64,000 bases of DNA from Thiocapsa sp. (lineage in GTDB: Bacteria; Pseudomonadota; Gammaproteobacteria; Chromatiales; Chromatiaceae): the NCBI RefSeq assembly GCF_018399035.1, contig NZ_CP073760.1, positions 2,480,001-2,544,000 of the forward strand, given 5' to 3'. Shown here in pieces: positions 19,124-28,938 of this stretch (position 1 is its first letter; each line of letters begins with the position of its first letter). The notes below the pieces were generated by a model. That model saw only the letters and a program-made list of their open reading frames with translations, did no database searches and was not told where the DNA came from. The position numbers and the translations under genes are program-made.

Positions 19124-20647
19124 AAAGTTAGGGGGGGAAGGGCTGCCAAGGTGATAGGCTGAACTCGCCAAAGCCAACTCACCACCTCGGACGGCAGCCC
19201 CCATGCATCCTAACCAGCACGCCGCGCAACGGCAACGCGTCCTTGCCCATGTCGCCGACACCGATGTCGGCGGATTCTTCGACCTGTTGAGCGCTCCGCA
19301 GCTGCTCGACCGGGTCGAAGCGCTCCAGCTGCCGTTTCGCAAGCGGGTGTACTCCCCGACCGAGACCCTGGCAATGTTCATGACCCAAGCGCTCTCGGAG
19401 GACGGCAGTTGCCGTGCCGTGGTCAACGCCGCGGCGGTACGGCGTGCGCTCGACGGCGAGGCGCCCCTCGCGACCAACACCAGTGCCTATTGCCAAGCGC
19501 GGGCACGCTTGCCGTTGCCGATGATCACGACGCTGGCGCGCGAGGCCGCGGGGTTGGTGGCAAAGGCTGCGCCCGGCTGGTGGCTGTGGCAGGGGCGACG
19601 GGTGCGCCTGGTCGACGGCGCGACGGTGACCTTGTCCGATACCCCGCAGAACCAGGCCAAGTATCCGCAGCCCGCCAGCCAGAAGGCCGGCCTGGGCTTT
19701 CCGATCGCACGGTTGGTGGCCTTGGTGTGTTTGGCGACCGGGGCGGTACTCGATGCCGCGCTCGGCCCCTGCGCGGGAAAGGGCAGCGACGAGCAGACGC
19801 TGCTGCGCGAGCTGCTCGACAGCCTCCAAAGCGGGGAGATCCTTCTCGGCGACGCCTTCTACGCGACCTATTTTCTGCTCTGCGAGCTGGTGCGCGGCGG
19901 CGTGGACGGGCTGTTCGAGCAGCACGGTGCGCGCAAGCGCAGCACCGATTTCCGCCTCGGTGAGCGGCTCGGCGCGCGCGATCACCTGATCGTGCCGAGC
20001 AAGCCGAAGAAGCGACCCGACTGGATGAGCCCCGAGGAATACGCGCAAGCCCCGGCGACTCTGAAGGTGCGCGAGTTTCAGGCCGGCGGCAAGATCATGG
20101 TCACCACGCTGCTCTGCCCGAAGGCGACCCCCAAGTCCATGCTCAAGGTGCTGTACCGGCAGCGCCGGCACGTCGAGCTGGATCTGAGAAACCTCGAGAC
20201 CACGCTCGGCATGGAGCATCTGCGCTGCAAAACCCCGGCGATGGCCCTCAAGGAACTGTGGGTCTACCTCTTGGCCTACAATCTGATCCGGCTCTTGATG
20301 GCGCAGGCCGCTGTGGTGGCGGACCAGATCCCGCGCCAGCTCAGCTTCAAGCATGTCGTGCAGATGTGGGGCTGCGTACTGCAGTGCGGCGGCACCCACG
20401 ACAGCGTCTGCATCCATGCCCTGTTGGTGCTGATGGCCCAACCCCGCGTAGGTCGACGAGCCGGTCGGATCGAACCGCGCGCCTTGAAGCGGCGCCTGAA
20501 AAGCGACCCGCTGTTGACCAAGCCGCGGAAGATCGCGCAGGAGGAGGTCCGCGAACATGGCCACCCCAAGAAACAGCGTTGAGCGCCGTTTCCGTGTCGC
20601 GGAGTCCGATCGGAATAGACCGTTTTTGAAAGAGTTTTTTCTTAAGT
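19087..20647 (+). mobile_element. IS4-family insertion sequence (ends approximate)
   Basis: A single transposase gene with short non-coding flanks. Possible weak terminal repeats are actaagataaggga near 19088 and, reversed, acttaagaaaaaac near 20645; these are uncertain and no target duplication could be confirmed. The right end abuts the 85-bp repeat at 20648, so sequence beyond it is not the continuation of the gene interrupted on the left. Confidence 0.55.
19203..20582 (+). CDS. IS4-family transposase
   Basis: A 459-residue DDE transposase. The catalytic acids are visible as LVDGATVTLSDTPQN (first Asp), ILLGDAFYATYFLL (second Asp) and the YREK-type region YRQRRHVELDLRNLETTLGM (Glu). The length and the LRCKTP segment after the Glu match IS4-group proteins. 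The frame is intact, so the element may be active. Confidence 0.9.
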   Translation: MHPNQHAAQRQRVLAHVADTDVGGFFDLLSAPQLLDRVEALQLPFRKRVYSPTETLAMFMTQALSEDGSCRAVVNAAAVRRALDGEAPLATNTSAYCQARARLPLPMITTLAREAAGLVAKAAPGWWLWQGRRVRLVDGATVTLSDTPQNQAKYPQPASQKAGLGFPIARLVALVCLATGAVLDAALGPCAGKGSDEQTLLRELLDSLQSGEILLGDAFYATYFLLCELVRGGVDGLFEQHGARKRSTDFRLGERLGARDHLIVPSKPKKRPDWMSPEEYAQAPATLKVREFQAGGKIMVTTLLCPKATPKSMLKVLYRQRRHVELDLRNLETTLGMEHLRCKTPAMALKELWVYLLAYNLIRLLMAQAAVVADQIPRQLSFKHVVQMWGCVLQCGGTHDSVCIHALLVLMAQPRVGRRAGRIEPRALKRRLKSDPLLTKPRKIAQEEVREHGHPKKQR

Positions 20648-20732
20648 TAAACCGCGCCCAGTGCGGTATGCGATGTTTTTGGATGGGATCGGCCCCGGCG
20701 GATTTCAGAACCGCTGGAGCCGGCGCGGTTTA
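20648..20732 (-). repeat. 85-bp TIR element, copy 2
   Basis: Exact reverse complement of copy 1 (6924-7008), 13.7 kb away. Forms a pair with copy 3 across a 23-base AT-rich spacer (20733-20755). Confidence 0.9.
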
Positions 20733-20755
20733 AATTATTAAAAAATATAAAATTT

Positions 20756-20840
20756 TAAACCGCGCCCCCCGCTAAGGGTCGTGGATTCACCAAACTTCGA
20801 ACTCACTCGAAAGTGAGCATCTCGCTCTGGACGCGGTTTA
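20756..20840 (+). repeat. 85-bp TIR element, copy 3
   Basis: Same length and ends (taaaccgcg...cgcggttta) but a divergent interior. Its reverse complement starts like copy 4 (aaaccgcgtccagagcga). Confidence 0.85.
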
Positions 20841-21149
20841 GTGCCATTCTGGTCAGAGCCGAGAGTGATTTCATTCCGGTATCCATGCGATTCACTGATC
20901 GATTCGCGCGATCCAGTCCGACACCAGTGCGATCACCCGCACAGCGTCGAGCCGCGCTGTCCCAAGATCCGCGATGATGCCACACACGCCGTCTCATCGG
21001 GGCGTCGATCGTTAGGCAGGCATGCGGTCGGCCCCGCAGAGTTCGCCGGATTCCTGTCACGTGAAGATTGAACGGCAGCGCCATCGGGTCAGACCCCGCT
21101 CCCGATGTTCCGGCACCCTTCTTTGAACCCCAACCCACCTGTGCAGCCA
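20841..21149. other. Intergenic region without recognised feature
   Basis: No convincing coding frame, RNA or hairpin was recognised between the repeat pair and the degenerate frame that follows. Confidence 0.4.
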
Positions 21150-21475
21150 TGTTCCGCCGTCACGGCATCGAGGAGGCTGGCCCTTATGAAGTGCTGTGCG
21201 ATCAGGAACAACACGTCTGGGCCAAAGAACGCCGCGCCTCGCTGGGATCCCGGCGTGTCGTGGAGGGCAACGCCGTCGGGGCGACGACCGAGACACCTAC
21301 AACGTCTACGCCGACCCGAGAGCGCAGGGCAAGATCACCTTCGAGGTCTGGCGCACCCTTGCCCAAGCCCGGCAACGACCCGCGTCCGTCTGGAACCTTC
21401 TAGCTGCTCGACAGTGACCACATCAAACTGGCCGATAAGTACGCCAAGCGTGTCGAGGATGCCCTCAAGGTCTGA
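21150..21475 (+). pseudogene. Frameshifted remnant of unknown gene
   Basis: Protein-like stretches appear in alternating frames: GPYEVLCDQEQHVWAKERRA in one, then RDTYNVYADPRAQGKITFEV in the next, then LLDSDHIKLADKYAKRVEDA back in the first, ending at a TGA at 21473. Joining them needs two frameshifts. I do not recognise the family; it may be debris of the interrupted island gene or of an unrelated one. Confidence 0.35.
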
Positions 21476-21643
21476 TCCCGACGTGACGGTACGACGCATC
21501 AAAACAGCCCGAACGCATGGATTTCCGACCTTCAGGAGTGTACGGTTATGGCCCACCTTGGATGCAACGAACACTGAGTACGCGCACGTGCCGCACCTGT
21601 CACATCACGACAGAGGATGTGCCTCAGTCTTAGGGATTACCTC

Positions 21644-23575
21644 ATGACCCGATCGACCTTCGTCTTACCCGGCCTTCTCGCCTCTACCCTCGCGCTCTAT
21701 GCCTTGAGTACCCCGGTCAACGCGGCGGTCTTCTGCGTCGACGACGCGACAGACCTACAGGCGGCGCTCACTACAGCGACCTCCAACGGCGAGGACGACC
21801 AGATCCAGATCGTCCAGGGCACCTATGTCGGCGGATTCATTTACGATGGCGCGGAAGCAAAAGCGCTATCCCTGCGAGGCGGATACGTGACCGGTTGCGG
21901 CCAACGCGATCTCGATCCCGCCAACACGATCCTTACCGGCAATGGGAAGGAGCAGGTGTTGACGCTGTGGGGGGCATATCAGCCGGATTCGGAGGGCGCG
22001 GCGCTAGTGGTGGAGTGGCTGACCCTCCGAAACGGACTTCGTACCGATGGTATGGGTGCTGGATTGTTGGTTGCCTTTCCGGGTTCCGTGCACCTCAAGC
22101 ACAACACGATCGAGCAGAACGTCGAAGGAGGAGGCGCAACAATATTTCTGAGCCGGCGCGACACCGCGGTGCTCACCGGGAACTTGATCAGCGGCAACAC
22201 GATGTCAGGCAATGGGGGCGGTTTGTTTATCCATGCCTCTGGAACCGGGATGGATACCGATGGCCCCGTAACGATCACGCTTTCGGGCAATATCATTCGT
22301 GGCAATCACGCAGGCTATATGGGTGGGGGCGCTATCCTGAATGTAAGTGACAACACCGTTGCCTCCGTTACCCTAACCAACAACACATTCGTCGACAATT
22401 CTGCGAACTTTGGTTCGGCCCTTTCTCTCGTACTGCCAGGCGAGTCAGGCAGTTCTTCCTCACTCTACAACAACCTTTTCTGGCGTAATTCGAATTCCGA
22501 TCTGTCCATCCAGAGGGCCATTCGAAGCGACGCATTGCCCTCACCAGTCACTCTACTTCACAACAACTTCGACCAGACGCCCGGCACGGGTTTCTACATT
22601 ACACCCCCGATCCCCATCGACCCCAGCAACCTCGACAAGGTCGATCCGCTCTTCGTCGATCCCGAGAACGGCGATCTAAGTCTCCTGCCCGGTTCACCGA
22701 TGATCGATGCAGGTGATCCAGGCACGCCGAATCTCCCGTCGATCGATTTTGCCGGCCAACCACGGGTCATCGGCGGTGTTGTCGACATCGGCGCGTATGA
22801 GTTTGACGATGGTTTCATTCCGGGCGCCCTGTTGAACTCGGCTGTACTACCCTACGCCCGTGCCGTGGCCATCGGCGACACGGCAACTGCCTTTGCAAGC
22901 GTCATCAACAGCGGCAACGCAACGGCGACCGACTGCTCGATCGCACTGCCGGGCGGACTACCGGCGTCCTTCAGCTACCAGACCACCAATGCCGCCAACG
23001 CGCTGATCGGGATTCCCAATTCACCGATTGACATCGCGCCCGGCGTCACCCAAGGCTTCGTCTTCGGCATTACCCCGAGTCAAGCAATGGCCGCGACCGA
23101 GATCCCACTGGTGTTCGACTGCGCCAACACCTCCCCGGCACCCAGCCACGCCGGCCTCAATACCTTCATCCTCTCCGCGGCGGCGAGCGCGCCCCCGGAT
23201 CTGCTCGCCATCGGCGCAACCCCGAGCGGCGACGGCGTTGTGCGGCTTCCAGACCGCAACGGCACCGGCTTCTTCGCGACGGCGGCGGTGAACATCGGCA
23301 GTGCCGGGTCGATCACCGTCAGCGCCGACGACGGCGGGCGCGGTCTGCCGCTGAGCCTGCGGGTCTGCGAGACCACCCCGGCAGGGGAATGGATCGTTTG
23401 CGGAAACAACCTGACACGTTCCGTCGGCGCTGCCCAAACGGCCTATTACAGCGTTTTTGCCACAGGCAACGGTCAGCCCATCACCTTCGATCCGGCCAAC
23501 AATAGACTGTTCCTGCGCTTCGCCGCGAACGGGAGGACGGTGGGTGCGACGAATGTCGCGGTGACGGCGCCGTAG
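21644..23575 (+). CDS. Secreted parallel beta-helix protein with shared C-terminal domain
   Basis: A 643-residue protein with a signal peptide (MTRSTFVLPGLLASTLALYA, cleavage near VNA-AVF). Residues of about 60-330 form a right-handed beta-helix of the pectate-lyase type, with repeated GNxxxGN and NNTFVDNSA rungs. It then has a choice-of-anchor Q-type segment (DPLFVDPENGDLSLLPGSP, then IDAGDP and VDIGAYEF). The common C-terminal domain starts near residue 398 (LNSAVLPYARAVAIG). Beta-helix proteins of this type bind or cleave polysaccharide; no catalytic residues could be assigned. The start at 21644 gives a proper signal peptide; 21617 is an alternative. Confidence 0.88.
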   Translation: MTRSTFVLPGLLASTLALYALSTPVNAAVFCVDDATDLQAALTTATSNGEDDQIQIVQGTYVGGFIYDGAEAKALSLRGGYVTGCGQRDLDPANTILTGNGKEQVLTLWGAYQPDSEGAALVVEWLTLRNGLRTDGMGAGLLVAFPGSVHLKHNTIEQNVEGGGATIFLSRRDTAVLTGNLISGNTMSGNGGGLFIHASGTGMDTDGPVTITLSGNIIRGNHAGYMGGGAILNVSDNTVASVTLTNNTFVDNSANFGSALSLVLPGESGSSSSLYNNLFWRNSNSDLSIQRAIRSDALPSPVTLLHNNFDQTPGTGFYITPPIPIDPSNLDKVDPLFVDPENGDLSLLPGSPMIDAGDPGTPNLPSIDFAGQPRVIGGVVDIGAYEFDDGFIPGALLNSAVLPYARAVAIGDTATAFASVINSGNATATDCSIALPGGLPASFSYQTTNAANALIGIPNSPIDIAPGVTQGFVFGITPSQAMAATEIPLVFDCANTSPAPSHAGLNTFILSAAASAPPDLLAIGATPSGDGVVRLPDRNGTGFFATAAVNIGSAGSITVSADDGGRGLPLSLRVCETTPAGEWIVCGNNLTRSVGAAQTAYYSVFATGNGQPITFDPANNRLFLRFAANGRTVGATNVAVTAP

Positions 23576-23652
23576 CCCGGCACCTGGTTTTGGAGAGAAC
23601 TCTGGGTCAATGCGAACTACCCGGCAGTGGCAGCAAGTCATCATCCGGTCTT

Positions 23653-23851
23653 CGCGACTCGATCGCGACTCAGTAACTTGATCACCGAGAAGTTGCTTTA
23701 AAAAATGGGACATTCACAGGACGAAGTCGTTATGAATCCATGTTTTCGGTTCGACAGCAATGCTGTGTCTTCGATAAGAGCAATGTTTCGATCAATGCCT
23801 GCAGGAGACTCCTCCGAGCGGAGCCGACGAGTGCAATGCGAGGAAGAATCC
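23653..23851 (+). promoter_or_regulatory. Duplicated leader region, copy 2
   Basis: Homologous to 18874-19069. It ends in the ribosome-binding site gaggaaga, 5 bases from the ATG at 23852. An ATG at 23705 inside it is in frame, but would put about 49 non-hydrophobic residues before the signal peptide. Confidence 0.5.
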
Positions 23852-26380
23852 ATGTCTGTCCGGCCTGTTTGGCTTCGTTTCATGCCAGAGAATCACTGTA
23901 CCGCAATCATTTTCTCCTGTTTGATGCTGATGATGAGCCTGTCGATTGGCGACGCCCTGGGTCAAGATTCGCTTTCGATGAATGGGGCGTTGCAGGTCGA
24001 TGAATTTGGATCAAGCAGGGCGTTGGCGACAGAAGACGCACTGCGCGAACGTGTCGCACGCGAGGGCTGGGTGCGCGTACGGGTGGACCTCATTCAATCG
24101 GCGAAACTCTCGGTGCCATCCGACGCGGTCGAGGCAGGCATCCTTGAAGACCAGTCGGAGCGAACGACGCAAGACCTATTGTTCGCGTTGCCCGCAGGCT
24201 CTTACGAAGCGGTTCATCGTGACGCCGATTCGCCAACGCTTACCCTGAGGGTCGATGCTGTCGGGCTGGACGAATTGTTGGTTTCACCCTTGGTGGTGAA
24301 TGTTGGCGCAGCCGGTATTCCTGGCGAGGCCGGAATGGATTTGGCAATGGTTGTTGAGCAGGCGATTCGGTCGTATCAATTAGCATACGCAATAAGCCCC
24401 GATGTCGAGGCTGCTGCTTACGGTGACTCTCTGTCGGACAATTTTGTGGACATTTCATCGCTTGAGGATCTCAGGGCCGAGATCATTGCTACCTTGGAGC
24501 AGTTGGACACGGGTAGCGTCGAGGCGCGCGATCACCTTCGTGTCGCCCTTCAAAACTTGGATGATACGTTAGCAACCGATGCAGCAGAATCACTTTCTGC
24601 CCTTCCCTCGACGGCGGATGCGGTCGACTACCGTGTTGAGTTTATCCCCTCGTCCTACAGTTTTGGTCAAGTGCCGGTCGGCAGCAGCAGTGCGCCCCAA
24701 ACGGCGACGATCAGAAATACCGGTACCGGGACGGTCACCTTCGAGAGAGGCATTCTTAACTCCCCATACGTCTCGGCCGGGTACAGTATAAGCGACAGCA
24801 CCTGTGGGGCGACTTTGAGTCCGGGAGCGTCTTGTGAGTTCAAGATAAGGTTCCAACCGCAGGCGAGCGGCAGCCGCAGCGGGTATTTGTTTGTCAGCGC
24901 CGATGAATCTGTCGAGCTTTATTTTGCACAGCTTTCCGGTACCGGAACTGCGGATCGGACCTACAGCGTTGCGTTCATTCCGTCGTCCTACAGTTTTGGT
25001 CAAGTGCCGGTCGGCAGCAGCAGTGCGCCCCAAACGGCGACGATCAGAAATACCGGTACCGGGACGGTCACCTTCGAGAGAGGCATTCTTAACTCCCCAT
25101 ACGTCTCGGCCGGGTACAGCATAAGCGACAGCACCTGTGGGGCGACTTTGAGTCCGGGAGCGTCTTGTGAGCTCAAGATAAGGTTCCAACCGCAGGCGAG
25201 CGGCAGCCGCAACGGGTATTTGTTTGTCAGCGTCGATGAATCTGTCGAGCTTTATTTTGCACAGCTTTCCGGTACCGGAACTGCGGATCGGACCTACAGC
25301 GTTGCGTTCATTCCGTCGTCCTATAGTTTTGGTCAAGTGCCGGTCGGCAGCAGCAGTGCGCCCCAAACGGCGACGATCAGAAATACCGGTACCGGGACGG
25401 TCACCTTCGAGAGAGGCATTCTTAACTCCCCATACGTCTCGGCCGGGTACAGCATAAGCGACAGCACCTGTGGGGCGACTTTGAGTCCGGGAGCGTCTTG
25501 TGAGCTCAAGATAAGGTTCCAACCGCAGGCGAGCGGCAGCCGCAACGGGTATTTGTTTGTCAGCGTCGATGAATCTGTCGAGCTTTATTTTGCACAGCTT
25601 TCCGGTACCGGCTACATGCCTATCGAAGACGCGCAGATTAACTCAGCCGTCTTGCCGTATGCCCGAGCAATACCCGTCGGTGCAACCGCGACAGCATTCG
25701 CAAGCGTCATCAATAGCGGCAACGCAACGGCAGCCGACTGCTCGATCGCACTGCCCGGGGGCATCCCGGCGACCTTCAGCTACCAGACGACCAACGCCGC
25801 CAACACACTGATCGGGAATCCCGACGCCCCGGTCGGCATCGCACCCGGCGCAACCCAAGGCTTCGTCTTCGGCATCACACCGAGCCAAGTGATGGCCTCG
25901 ACCGAGATCCCGCTGGTATTCGACTGCGCCAACACCTCCCCGGCACCCAGCCACGCCGGCCTCAATACCTTCATCCTCTCCGCCTCGGCAAGCGCACCGC
26001 CGGATCTGCTTGCCATCGGGGCGACCCCGAGCGGCGACGGCGTGGTGCGGCTTCCAAACCGCAACGGCACCGGCTTCTTCGCGACGGCAGCCGTCAATAT
26101 CGGAAGCATCGGCGCGTTAACCGTCAGCGCCGACGACGGCGGGCGCGGGCTGCCACTGAACCTTCAGGTCTGCGAGACGAACGCCCGAGGCGACTGGTTG
26201 GTGTGCGGAAATCACCTGGACCGCTCTGTCGGTGCCGGCCAGACGCTCTATTACACCGTTCTGGCGTCCGGTAACGGTCAGCCCATCACCTTCGATCCGG
26301 CCAACAACCGCCTCTTCCTGCGCTTCGCCGCGAACGGAACGACGGTCGGAGCGACCAATGTCGCGGTGACCGCGCCTTAG
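23852..26380 (+). CDS. Secreted ASH/choice-of-anchor-D repeat protein with shared C-terminal domain
   Basis: An 842-residue protein. The signal peptide has a hydrophobic core CTAIIFSCLMLMMSLSIGDA. A unique region of about 220 residues follows. Then come three near-identical units of 111 residues, each with IPSSYSFGQVPVGSSSAPQT, RNTGTGTVTF and TCGATLSPGASCE, the pattern of ASH/HYDIN-like beta-sandwich (choice-of-anchor D) domains with one predicted disulfide each. The island's C-terminal domain begins near residue 597. The function is probably structural or adhesive on the outside of the cell. Confidence 0.85.
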   Translation: MSVRPVWLRFMPENHCTAIIFSCLMLMMSLSIGDALGQDSLSMNGALQVDEFGSSRALATEDALRERVAREGWVRVRVDLIQSAKLSVPSDAVEAGILEDQSERTTQDLLFALPAGSYEAVHRDADSPTLTLRVDAVGLDELLVSPLVVNVGAAGIPGEAGMDLAMVVEQAIRSYQLAYAISPDVEAAAYGDSLSDNFVDISSLEDLRAEIIATLEQLDTGSVEARDHLRVALQNLDDTLATDAAESLSALPSTADAVDYRVEFIPSSYSFGQVPVGSSSAPQTATIRNTGTGTVTFERGILNSPYVSAGYSISDSTCGATLSPGASCEFKIRFQPQASGSRSGYLFVSADESVELYFAQLSGTGTADRTYSVAFIPSSYSFGQVPVGSSSAPQTATIRNTGTGTVTFERGILNSPYVSAGYSISDSTCGATLSPGASCELKIRFQPQASGSRNGYLFVSVDESVELYFAQLSGTGTADRTYSVAFIPSSYSFGQVPVGSSSAPQTATIRNTGTGTVTFERGILNSPYVSAGYSISDSTCGATLSPGASCELKIRFQPQASGSRNGYLFVSVDESVELYFAQLSGTGYMPIEDAQINSAVLPYARAIPVGATATAFASVINSGNATAADCSIALPGGIPATFSYQTTNAANTLIGNPDAPVGIAPGATQGFVFGITPSQVMASTEIPLVFDCANTSPAPSHAGLNTFILSASASAPPDLLAIGATPSGDGVVRLPNRNGTGFFATAAVNIGSIGALTVSADDGGRGLPLNLQVCETNARGDWLVCGNHLDRSVGAGQTLYYTVLASGNGQPITFDPANNRLFLRFAANGTTVGATNVAVTAP
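24636..25617 (+). repeat. Three tandem 333-bp repeats
   Basis: The phrase tacagttttggtcaagtgcc recurs at about 333-base spacing (near 24656, 24989 and, with one change, 25322). The units differ by only a handful of bases (for example Ser/Asn and Ala/Val changes near the end of unit 1), so the array is young and its copy number may vary. Confidence 0.9.
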
Positions 26381-26523
26381 CACGGATGGAGACGAGGCGT
26401 GGCCCCGCCTCGCCTCGGAGGATTGCAGCGCCGAAAACAGTTGCATGATGTCGCGAATGAATTGTGCGTTCGTGACATGCGGACGGGCATAGACGGAAAG
26501 ACTCGAAACCATAGGACTGAATC

Positions 26524-28938
26524 ATGAGACGGACAAATAATTGGAAGAATCGCAGCCCGGCAATGTTGGCCATGCTGGCACTGGGCTTTTTAGGGTCTGC
26601 CCCATACGAGGGCAGTGCCGGCATCAATGACACAGGTCAGACCCTCTGCGACGACGGTATGGCCATGATCAGTTGCACGGATGCCTCCATCGGAAATGAC
26701 CCTCTCCTGGCAGGCCAGGATGGTCATGAGGGTCGGGACTTACTGGCTCAAGTCGGCCAAATCATCAAAATCGGCGGTGGCTCTGGCGGCTTCGATTTTT
26801 CGCCGCTTGATCAGGACGGCATGCCGATTGCGATCGTCCAGAATGTTCCAGTGGCCCTACCCACTTGCATACAAGACAATGTCACCGGATTGACCTGGGA
26901 AATAAAAACCTGGGACGGAGGCCTGCGCGATCGCGAATGGACCTATCGTCGGCCAGGTAAGCACGGCATGGCCATATCCACGCCCAACCAAGAGCGCTCA
27001 AGCTGCGGCGTAGATCTGCCCGGAGGCTCATGTGATGCCTCTGCCTATGTCGATGCGGTCAACGCAGCCGGGCTTTGCGGTGCACAGGATTGGCGTCTAC
27101 CAACGGTTCGGGAGCTGCAGGGTATCGTCTCGGCCGGCAATGCCGGTCCCGCGATCGACTCCGACTATTTCCCGAACACCCAAGTCGGCTCCTGTTGGAC
27201 CGCCACACCTGCTGCCGCCGATACCGCCCGCGCCTGGCGCGTCGATTTCGCTCGAGGAGACTCCGGCACCGAGCTGTCATCGAATTCTTCGGGCGTTCGG
27301 TTGGTGCGCGGAGATCAAATCCCGGATACCTTCACCGATCATGGCGATGGGACAGTAACCCATGAGCCCTCAAGTCTGACATGGGCCCAATGTAGCGAGG
27401 GGCAGCAAGACCCGAGTTGCGGTAGCGGCAGCCCGACCGCGATGACTTGGGCCGAGGCGCTGTCTGCTGCTCGTGAGTCACGGCTGGCCGGCTACGGCGA
27501 CTGGCGTCTCCCGAATAAGAAAGAGCTTCAATCCCTTGTCGATCACCGTCGATACAGTCCATCCATCGACGAGACCTATTTCCCTACAACGCATGATGAT
27601 CGTTACTGGACCAGCACCAGTGACGTATCCGATCCTGCCCTTGCCGATTCCGTCGACTTTATTGACGGGGCAGATGGTTCCTTCGATAAATTAAACCGTT
27701 TGCATGTGCGCTTTGTAAGGGGCGGGGATTCCCATGCGTCATCTTATTCAAAGGGACTTGGAGAGGGTTCGTCCAACGGTTCTGAAGCAGCCAATTTTGC
27801 CACTCCTGCAACAGTTTCACCTGAACAGTTAGCGGGAAACTGGACAACATCACAAGGGAAGCGATTTACGATTAACGAGAGCAATGTTATTTCAGGCTTA
27901 GCGATTGATGTGAATGCTGGTGGAGCCTCCGTTTGCGGTGTAACTGTTCCTTCGGTTTTCACGGCAACGTTCTCGGATATCCAAGTCACTGAAACGGGTT
28001 ATTTTCCATCTGCTTCTTTTGCAACCAGCGACCGTTATACGAGTATCTCTACGACACTCAACTCGGGTCAGTTTGGCGGCGATGGAACCTCGGTAACGTT
28101 TAGGTTCAACTATTATCGCGAAACCCGTGTAGGAGGCTGCACTGCCATCAGTTCCGGAAGCGGGAGCGTGACGGCAACACATCCAGTACCGCGTATGAAT
28201 ACCGCAGTGTTACCTTATGCACGCGCCGTCGCCATCGGCGAAACCGCGACGGCCTTCGCCAGTGTGATCAACAGCGGAAACCTGACCGCCACCGGTTGCT
28301 CGATCGCCTTACCGGGCGGGCTACCGGCGACCATCAGTTACCAGACAACCAATGCCGCGAACGCTCTGATCGGGTCTCCCGACACACCGGTCGACATCGC
28401 GCCCGGCACCACCCAAGGCTTCGTCTTCGGCATCACACCGAGCCAAGCGATGGCCGCGATGGAGATCCCGCTGGTGTTCGACTGCGCCAACACCGCCCCG
28501 GCGCCCAGCTATCCAGGCCTCAACACCTTCATCCTCTCCGCCGCGGCAACCGCGCCGCCGGATCTCCTCGCCATCGGCGCAACCCCGAGCGGCGACGGCG
28601 TCGTGCGTCTGCCGAGCAGCACCGGCATCGGCTTCTTCGCCACGGCCGCGGTGAACATCGGTAGTAGCGGCGAAGTCACGGTCAGCGCCGACGACGGCGG
28701 GCGCGGTCTGCCGCTGACACTGCAGGTCTGCGAGACCACCCCGGCCGGAGAATGGATCGTCTGCGGAAACAGCCTGACACGTACGATCAGTGCCGCTCAA
28801 ACGGCGTATTACACTGTTTTCGCAACAGGCACCGGTCAGCCGATTGCCTTCGATCCGGCCAACAATCGCCTGTTCCTGCGTTTCGCATCGAACGGGACGA
28901 CGGTGGGTGCGACCAATGTCGCGGTGACGGCGCCTTAA
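26524..28938 (+). CDS. Secreted DUF1566 (Lcl-type) protein with shared C-terminal domain
   Basis: An 804-residue protein with a signal peptide (core MLAMLALGFLGSAPYEGSAG). It has two DUF1566/Lcl-type modules, each with a WRLPT(V/N)xEL motif: AQDWRLPTVRELQGIVS and YGDWRLPNKKELQSLV, followed by YFP...YWTST and VRFVRGG. A segment of about 130 residues of unknown type precedes the common C-terminal domain, which starts at residue 559. DUF1566 domains occur in fibrobacter- and legionella-type exported, collagen-like or adhesin proteins. The TAA stop is formed by the first bases of an 85-bp repeat. Confidence 0.87.
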   Translation: MRRTNNWKNRSPAMLAMLALGFLGSAPYEGSAGINDTGQTLCDDGMAMISCTDASIGNDPLLAGQDGHEGRDLLAQVGQIIKIGGGSGGFDFSPLDQDGMPIAIVQNVPVALPTCIQDNVTGLTWEIKTWDGGLRDREWTYRRPGKHGMAISTPNQERSSCGVDLPGGSCDASAYVDAVNAAGLCGAQDWRLPTVRELQGIVSAGNAGPAIDSDYFPNTQVGSCWTATPAAADTARAWRVDFARGDSGTELSSNSSGVRLVRGDQIPDTFTDHGDGTVTHEPSSLTWAQCSEGQQDPSCGSGSPTAMTWAEALSAARESRLAGYGDWRLPNKKELQSLVDHRRYSPSIDETYFPTTHDDRYWTSTSDVSDPALADSVDFIDGADGSFDKLNRLHVRFVRGGDSHASSYSKGLGEGSSNGSEAANFATPATVSPEQLAGNWTTSQGKRFTINESNVISGLAIDVNAGGASVCGVTVPSVFTATFSDIQVTETGYFPSASFATSDRYTSISTTLNSGQFGGDGTSVTFRFNYYRETRVGGCTAISSGSGSVTATHPVPRMNTAVLPYARAVAIGETATAFASVINSGNLTATGCSIALPGGLPATISYQTTNAANALIGSPDTPVDIAPGTTQGFVFGITPSQAMAAMEIPLVFDCANTAPAPSYPGLNTFILSAAATAPPDLLAIGATPSGDGVVRLPSSTGIGFFATAAVNIGSSGEVTVSADDGGRGLPLTLQVCETTPAGEWIVCGNSLTRTISAAQTAYYTVFATGTGQPIAFDPANNRLFLRFASNGTTVGATNVAVTAP

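Noticed and set aside
24590..25522. 310-residue repetitive frame opposite the ASH repeats
   Set aside because: It is periodic only because the sense strand is; the sense strand has the domain logic.
24636..25617. CRISPR-like or satellite array
   Set aside because: The units are 333 bases, contiguous and in frame, and encode a known type of beta-sandwich; there are no spacers.
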